From: CAWEQO01 sp963811225
GTDB lineage: Bacteria > Chloroflexota > Anaerolineae > Anaerolineales > Anaerolineaceae
Assembly: GCA_963811225.1 (NCBI GenBank)
Contig: CAWEQO010000004.1
Location: forward strand, 62,001-126,000
DNA length: 64,000 nt
Reading direction: 5' to 3'
Program-made: the position numbers and the translations under genes
Shown: in pieces, positions 59,608-64,000 of the stretch
How the letters are laid out: every line of letters starts with the position of its first letter
Position numbering within the stretch: position 1 is the stretch's first letter
Notes under the pieces: generated by a model
Databases searched by the model: none
What the model was told of the DNA's origin: nothing
Seen by the model: the letters and a program-made list of their open reading frames with translations, nothing else

Positions 59608-60526
59608 GGGCGAACACCTCTCGCGAGCGTGCGATGTCTTTGCGGACTACCTCCATCATGGCCTCGGCGGAAGGGAACCATTCCTCCGGGCGCAGGTACT
59701 CCACGAACTCCACCTGGATCTCCTGCCCGTAAAGGTCGCGATCGAAGTCCAGCAGGTGGGCTTCGATCTGGGGCGTCTCGGGCTGGTTTGCAAAGGTGGG
59801 GCGCACGCCGACGTTGGTCACCGCCGGCAGGCGCAGGCCTTCCAGGCAGACCCAGGTGGCGTACACGCCGTTGGCGGGTAGGATGCGCTGCTTCCAGACG
59901 TCCAGGTTCGCGGTCGGCAGGCCGATGGCGCGGCCGCGGGCGTCACCGTGGACCACCGTTCCCGGCACGGTGTAGCGGCGGCCCAGCAGTTCGGCAGCGT
60001 GGGCGACGCGGCCGGCTTGCAGCGCCTTGCGCACCTCGCTGGACGAGACCACCAGGCCATCCTCCAGCACATGGTCGACCACCGTCACCCGGTAGCCCAA
60101 CTCCTGCCCGATCTCCTCGAGCCGTTCGACGTTGCCCTCACGGTTGCGACCGAGGGTGAAGTTCGAGCCGACGAACAGGGCCTGCAGGTTGAGGTGCGCC
60201 TTGAGCCGCTGCATGAAATCCATGGCGCTCAAAGAGGCCAGGGCCCGGTCGAAGGTGATGGTAACCACCTCATCGATCCCCAAACCCTTCAACAGCTCGA
60301 CGCGTTCTTCGGGGCTGGTCAAGTAATATGGACCCTGCAAGTCACGCAGGACCACAGCCGGGTGGGGATAGAAGGTGACTGCCACCGCCGGCAAGCCGGC
60401 GGCTTTTGCGCCTTCCACCAGCCTGCCAACCAGCGCCTGGTGGCCGCGGTGGACGCCATCGAACGAACCGATCGTAATCCAGGAAGCCTCAAAATGATAG
60501 GATTCCAGGGGACGGAATTGCTGCAT
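59597..60526 (-). CDS. ribF: Bifunctional riboflavin kinase/FAD synthetase
   Basis: A protein of about 309 residues. The N-terminal adenylyltransferase has G-S-F-D-G-V-H-R-G-H (about 21-30) and S-S-S-E-V-R. The C-terminal kinase has G-R-R-Y-T-V-P-G and R-A-I-G-L-P-T-A-N-L. It converts riboflavin to FMN and FAD. The start is ATG 60526, with AGGT upstream; TTG 60550 is possible. It lies in the truB-ribF group as in many bacteria and overlaps the ThyX gene, a FAD user. Confidence 0.95.
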   Translation of the reverse strand: MQQFRPLESYHFEASWITIGSFDGVHRGHQALVGRLVEGAKAAGLPAVAVTFYPHPAVVLRDLQGPYYLTSPEERVELLKGLGIDEVVTITFDRALASLSAMDFMQRLKAHLNLQALFVGSNFTLGRNREGNVERLEEIGQELGYRVTVVDHVLEDGLVVSSSEVRKALQAGRVAHAAELLGRRYTVPGTVVHGDARGRAIGLPTANLDVWKQRILPANGVYATWVCLEGLRLPAVTNVGVRPTFANQPETPQIEAHLLDFDRDLYGQEIQVEFVEYLRPEEWFPSAEAMMEVVRKDIARSREVFAHAP

Positions 60527-60602
60527 AACGTGACCTGGCGTATCTGCCAAATACGCGGATTAAGGCGTGCGAATTATTAGAAAAATGCCGACCGGTGACG
60601 GA

Positions 60603-61523
60603 TCAGGAGAAAAAGACTTTCTTTGGCTGCCATTCGCTTGTATCGGGATCAAACTCAAGCAGCGCAACCAACTCTCCTTGATCGCTGATGCCACGCGCCA
60701 TTGCATTTTTCTTATCGGGTTCCTCGCCTGGAATGCGATGACCGTGCCGGACGGCGTCTACCAGATCGGCATCCAGCTCAACGGCAGGCCAATCGGACAG
60801 GGCTTCGGCTGCCGGGATCAGGTACTGGTACCAGTTGCCATTCTCAAATGCTTCGCGGAGTTTGCGCAGCGGAACGGCATCACGGAGGGTAAAACGACCG
60901 CTTTTCGTCCGGCGCAGGCCGACCAGGTGAGCTCCCGTGCCCAGCTCTTCACCCAAATCATGGGCCAGAGAGCGCACGTAGGTGCCGGAGGAGCAGTAGA
61001 CGTCGATCACGGCTTCTGGCGGCGCCCATTCCAGCAGCTCGAGGCTGTAGACCTGGATGACGCGCGGCTCCAGCTGGACGTCTTCGCCATCCCGGGCCAT
61101 TTCATAGGCTTTGCGACCTTTTACCTTCACAGCCGAATAAGGCGGAGGGACTTGTTCGATCTCACCGACAAACTTGCTCAGAGCGTTTTCGAACTGCTCT
61201 TCCGTAATGTCGACGGGATTTTGGCCAATTACCCGGCCATCGGCATCGTAGGTATCAGTTGATGTGCCCAGGCTAACGACGGCTTGGTAGCGCTTGTCGG
61301 AAGCGCTGACGTACTCGCTCAACCGTACAGCCGGGCCAATTAAAATCACCAGGACACCAGAAGCGCGCGGATCAAGCGTTCCGGTATGGCCCGCTCGACG
61401 AATGCTTGTGCCTTTGCGAACAATCTGCACCACATCGTGAGAGGTCAGCCCAACGGGCTTATCCACCACCACAACCCCGGATATCGCGTTCTTGATGTCG
61501 AAGTTGTCACCCCTGTCATTCAT
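60603..61523 (-). CDS. truB: tRNA pseudouridine-55 synthase
   Basis: A protein of 306 residues with V-D-K-P-V-G-L-T-S-H-D at the start and the catalytic Asp in A-G-H-T-G-T-L-D-P-R-A-S-G (about 50). Y-S-A-V-K-V-K-G-R and Y-V-R-S-L-A-H-D-L follow, and the C-terminus is PUA-like. It isomerises U55 in the T-loop of tRNAs. The start ATG 61523 has GGGGAG seven bases upstream; GTG 61529 is an alternative. It belongs to the infB-rbfA-nrnA-truB-ribF run. Confidence 0.96.
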   Translation of the reverse strand: MNDRGDNFDIKNAISGVVVVDKPVGLTSHDVVQIVRKGTSIRRAGHTGTLDPRASGVLVILIGPAVRLSEYVSASDKRYQAVVSLGTSTDTYDADGRVIGQNPVDITEEQFENALSKFVGEIEQVPPPYSAVKVKGRKAYEMARDGEDVQLEPRVIQVYSLELLEWAPPEAVIDVYCSSGTYVRSLAHDLGEELGTGAHLVGLRRTKSGRFTLRDAVPLRKLREAFENGNWYQYLIPAAEALSDWPAVELDADLVDAVRHGHRIPGEEPDKKNAMARGISDQGELVALLEFDPDTSEWQPKKVFFS

Positions 61524-61568
61524 ATCCACTCTCCCCTCTTAACAGTTACGCCAACTTCCATAGTTCTG

Positions 61569-62564
61569 TTAGATAATTGAAGAATACCCTTCATTCTCTT
61601 TCGATACAATATTGCCATCCATAAACTTGCGGGTGGCAAGAAGGACCCTTTCTATAACGGTTTCTAAATTCCCCACAATGTCAGCGCCCGCGGCCGCCGC
61701 GTGCCCCCCTCCGCCAAATTCGAGCGCGATTGTGGACACGTCCCAACCGGGTTCAGCGCGCCAGCTGACTTTCACCCGGTCTCCTTTCTGCTCGACGAAG
61801 ATCACCGAAACGTCGCTTTCATCGATCGCTGAGATGATGTTGACCAGGTCGGCGTCATCGTTGCCCGGATAGTTTGCGGCGATCCGGTCTTCCAATGTCA
61901 GGGCTGTCCAAACCAGGCGGCTTTCATGCTGCAGTTTGATCAACCCCTGCCCCCAATAGCGCGCCGCGGCATACGAGCGCCGCACCAGTGCCTGATGATA
62001 CAGCTGCGACAGGTTCGCGCCGATATCCATCAAATCCGCCGATTGGCGCAGGGCGTCTGGGGTGACGTTCGAGGTGCGGAACCCGAGTGTATCGGCCACG
62101 ATGCCGGTCAGCAGCGCCTCGGCCACCGCTGGGGTGATCGGCAAGTTCCACTTCGGCAGGTATTCGGTCAGGATCGAGCAGGTTGCCACGGCCCCAGGGA
62201 CCACCAGATTGACCGAAGCAAAATTCAGGTTGGTCACGTGATGGTCGATGTTCAGGTCGGGCGCTTTGCCGTTCAGCACGTTCCCCGTACGCTGCAGATC
62301 AGAGCAGTCCACCACGACCGTGAGATCGTACTCGCCGGACTTTTTGCGGCCGATCTGATCGCTGCCGAACAGGTGGCGGAAGCTGGAAGGCACACCGTCC
62401 ACCAGGACCATCTGGACCTCTTTGCCCACCGCCTGGAGCGCCAACCCCAGGCCAAGCACCGAGCCGACCGCGTCGCCGTCCGGTCGGACGTGCGACATGA
62501 TCAGGATGCGCTGGGAGCGTTGGAACATCGCAGGGATGTCGCCGCGGTGGTTACTGCTGCTCAT
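61569..62564 (-). CDS. nrnA: DHH-family oligoribonuclease/pAp phosphatase
   Basis: A protein of about 331 residues. The DHH domain has S-H-V-R-P-D-G-D-A-V-G-S (about 25-36), V-V-D-C-S-D and I-D-H-H-V-T-N (about 105). The DHHA1 domain ends G-G-G-G-H-A-A-A-A-G. Such enzymes degrade short RNA and 3'-phosphoadenosine phosphate with Mn. The start ATG 62564 lies inside the rbfA end, with AAAGG upstream; ATG 62570 is the other choice. Coupling with rbfA is typical. Confidence 0.93.
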   Translation of the reverse strand: MSSSNHRGDIPAMFQRSQRILIMSHVRPDGDAVGSVLGLGLALQAVGKEVQMVLVDGVPSSFRHLFGSDQIGRKKSGEYDLTVVVDCSDLQRTGNVLNGKAPDLNIDHHVTNLNFASVNLVVPGAVATCSILTEYLPKWNLPITPAVAEALLTGIVADTLGFRTSNVTPDALRQSADLMDIGANLSQLYHQALVRRSYAAARYWGQGLIKLQHESRLVWTALTLEDRIAANYPGNDDADLVNIISAIDESDVSVIFVEQKGDRVKVSWRAEPGWDVSTIALEFGGGGHAAAAGADIVGNLETVIERVLLATRKFMDGNIVSKENEGYSSII

Positions 62565-62943
62565 CTTCATCCTTTGTATCTTCTTGCTGCTGCGTTTCTT
62601 CTTCCTTCAGCTCTGCCAGCAGTTTCTCGATGTGGTCAGCGCGCTCAGGCGTGGGGTCCCAATGGAACCGCAGGCGTGGGAAGGAGCGCAGTTCGATGCG
62701 CTCGGCCAGGGCGCGGCGCAAGAAGCCGGCGGCGCTTTCGAGCCCCTGCAGCGCTTCTTCGGCCCGTTCGTGGCCTTCCACTGCGGACACGTAAATGTTC
62801 GCGTAGGCGAGCTCACGGTCCACCTTGACGTCTGTGATCGAAATACCACTAAGACGAGGATCCTGGACGTCACGGATCATCATTTCGGAAAGCTCTTGCC
62901 GAATTCGATCGGCAATGCGCTCGGTACGTAATTTTGATGGCAT
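62551..62943 (-). CDS. rbfA: Ribosome-binding factor A
   Basis: A protein of 130 residues with the KH-type RbfA fold: R-I-A-D-R-I-R-Q-E-L-S-E-M-M, D-P-R-L-S-G-I-S-I-T-D-V, R-L-R-F-H-W-D near 90, and an acidic tail (Glu/Asp/Gln-rich). It helps mature the 30S subunit. It follows infB by 58 bp and overlaps nrnA. Confidence 0.95.
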   Translation of the reverse strand: MPSKLRTERIADRIRQELSEMMIRDVQDPRLSGISITDVKVDRELAYANIYVSAVEGHERAEEALQGLESAAGFLRRALAERIELRSFPRLRFHWDPTPERADHIEKLLAELKEEETQQQEDTKDEDEQQ

Positions 62944-63001
62944 TTAATAAAACTCCTAACTTAGAGGGCGTCCGGATTCCCCTCGGACCTGCTCTTGAAG
63001 C

Positions 63002-64000
63002 TTATGCACCGAAGCGTTCCAGGGTAAACGCCTCGATCGTGTCTCCCTCTTGAAAATCGTTGAAGTTCTTGAAGGATATACCGCATTCAAACCCTTGGCG
63101 CACTTCTCGAACGTCATCTCGTTCGTGCTTGAGGGAAGCGATTTCGCCTTCGAAGACCTTCTCGCCGTTTCGCATCACGCGCACGCGGGCGTTCCTGCGA
63201 ATTTCACCCTGGATCACACGGCAGCCGGCAATGTTACCCACCTTCGAGACATGGAAGATGGCGCGGACTTCTGCTTTGCCCATCGGAACCTCGACGAACT
63301 CAGGTTCCAGCATACCCTTCAAGGCTTTTTCAACATCTTCCGTCAATCGATAAATAATATCATACAAACGGATCGAAATGCCTTCTGCTTCTGCAAGGCG
63401 GCGGGCGGCGGAGTTGGCGGTGACGTTGAAGCCAATCACGATTGCGTGTGAAGCGGTAGCCAGCATCACGTCGTTTTCGCTGATATTTCCGGTTTCGCTT
63501 TGTAAAATATTCAGAGAGATGTCACCCGGATTGAGGCTTTTCAACGAGTTCATGATAGGTTCCAGGGAACCCTGAACATCCGCTTTGATGACCAGGTTCA
63601 GCTCGCGGACCTCACCGGCCTGGAATTGCTCAAACAGCTCTTCAAGGGTGGCTTTGGGCGCTGCGTCTGCCTTCAGGCGCTGCTGATGTTTCTGCTTGCG
63701 CTCTTCGACGACCGCTCGGGCTGCGCGTTCGTTGTGGTAGACCTGGAACTGGTCGCCGGCCAGCGGCACATCGTTCAGGCCCATGACCTGCACCGGCACG
63801 GACGGGCCTGCCCGGCGCACGCGCTTGCCGCGGAAGTCGAACATGGCACGGATGCGCCCATAGACGGTCCCAGCCACTACGACATCTCCAACTTCTAATC
63901 CACCGTTCTGTACCAGTAAGGTTGCGATAACGCCTTTTGCTTTGTCCACCTGGGCCTCAATCACCGTTCCGATGACCTTGCCTTCGGGGTTGGCTTCGAT
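63002..64000 (-). CDS. infB: Translation initiation factor IF-2, C-terminal part
   Basis: The gene continues beyond the right edge; about 333 residues are visible. They cover domain II of the G-domain follow-on (G-T-V-I-E-A-Q-V-D-K-A-K-G), R-G-K-R-V-R-R-A-G-P-S, the linker, and the C-terminal fMet-tRNA-binding domain (G-C-R-V-I-Q-G, F-E-C-G-I-S-F-K-N-F-N-D-F). The GTPase domain lies outside the window. IF-2 brings initiator tRNA to the ribosome. It heads the visible part of the translation operon. Confidence 0.96.
   Translation of the reverse strand: MEANPEGKVIGTVIEAQVDKAKGVIATLLVQNGGLEVGDVVVAGTVYGRIRAMFDFRGKRVRRAGPSVPVQVMGLNDVPLAGDQFQVYHNERAARAVVEERKQKHQQRLKADAAPKATLEELFEQFQAGEVRELNLVIKADVQGSLEPIMNSLKSLNPGDISLNILQSETGNISENDVMLATASHAIVIGFNVTANSAARRLAEAEGISIRLYDIIYRLTEDVEKALKGMLEPEFVEVPMGKAEVRAIFHVSKVGNIAGCRVIQGEIRRNARVRVMRNGEKVFEGEIASLKHERDDVREVRQGFECGISFKNFNDFQEGDTIEAFTLERFGA

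Noticed and set aside
1..64000. tRNA, rRNA, CRISPR, prophage or transposon
   Set aside because: No CCA-ending cloverleaf, no ribosomal RNA words, no regularly spaced direct repeats, and no transposase or integrase motifs were seen.

Overview
The window looks like the chromosome of an anaerobic, GC-rich Chloroflexota, most likely Anaerolineae; this is inference. Supporting signs are a glycyl radical enzyme with its activase, surface proteins ending in Thr/Pro-rich TPTPT-type tails, PocR-type regulation, a T-box in front of trpS, and the gene order infB-rbfA-nrnA-truB-ribF. I see no rRNA, tRNA, CRISPR array, transposase or phage gene.

Layout. 1-2.1 kb (minus): sulfur-carrier operon (DsrE-type proteins, TusA) behind an HTH/PocR regulator. 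2.3-6.8 kb (minus): flavin split-barrel protein, glycyl radical activase and glycyl radical enzyme. 7-18 kb (plus): methyltransferase, acetyltransferase, ECF sigma/anti-sigma pair, two ABC-2 export systems, and an AT-rich GT-C glycosyltransferase with a damaged 3' end. 18-28.5 kb: aldo/keto reductase, then a cell-envelope region with an AMP-ligase/carrier-protein pair, a sortase, a LysM protein, and a compact operon of a 39-residue membrane microprotein, an MBOAT O-acyltransferase and two SGNH proteins. 28.6-31.9 kb: osmoprotectant (OpuC-like) ABC importer. 32-36.4 kb: LacI-regulated sugar locus with a DUF4432 epimerase-like gene and a divergent GH20 hexosaminidase. 36.4-50 kb: Asp/Glu racemase, DUF58 and transglutaminase pair, MFS permease, class A PBP, methyltransferase-like protein, CPBP protease. 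50-55 kb: NusG paralogue and a large multi-GAF histidine kinase. 55-58.1 kb: TrpB2-type enzyme and T-box-controlled trpS. 58.1-64 kb (minus): double-domain ThyX, ribF, truB, nrnA, rbfA and the 3' part of infB.

The most striking system is a Dlt-like envelope acylation machine. The microprotein at 28383-28502 has one membrane helix and ends in W-I-Y-Q-G-F. This matches the C-terminal tyrosine hexapeptide described as the acyl shuttle in the DltX/DltB/DltD pathway. It is followed directly by the MBOAT and a membrane-anchored SGNH protein. An AMP-ligase and a carrier protein, the DltA/DltC equivalents, lie about 7 kb away.

A second unusual signal is a set of very long, nearly perfect palindromes at gene ends, up to 45 bp per arm. 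Several include the gene's own stop codon and mirror it on the opposite arm. Several genes also carry single-base frameshifts (58.3, 35.4, 32.6, probably 31.1 and 14.1 kb), which may be sequence errors or recent decay.
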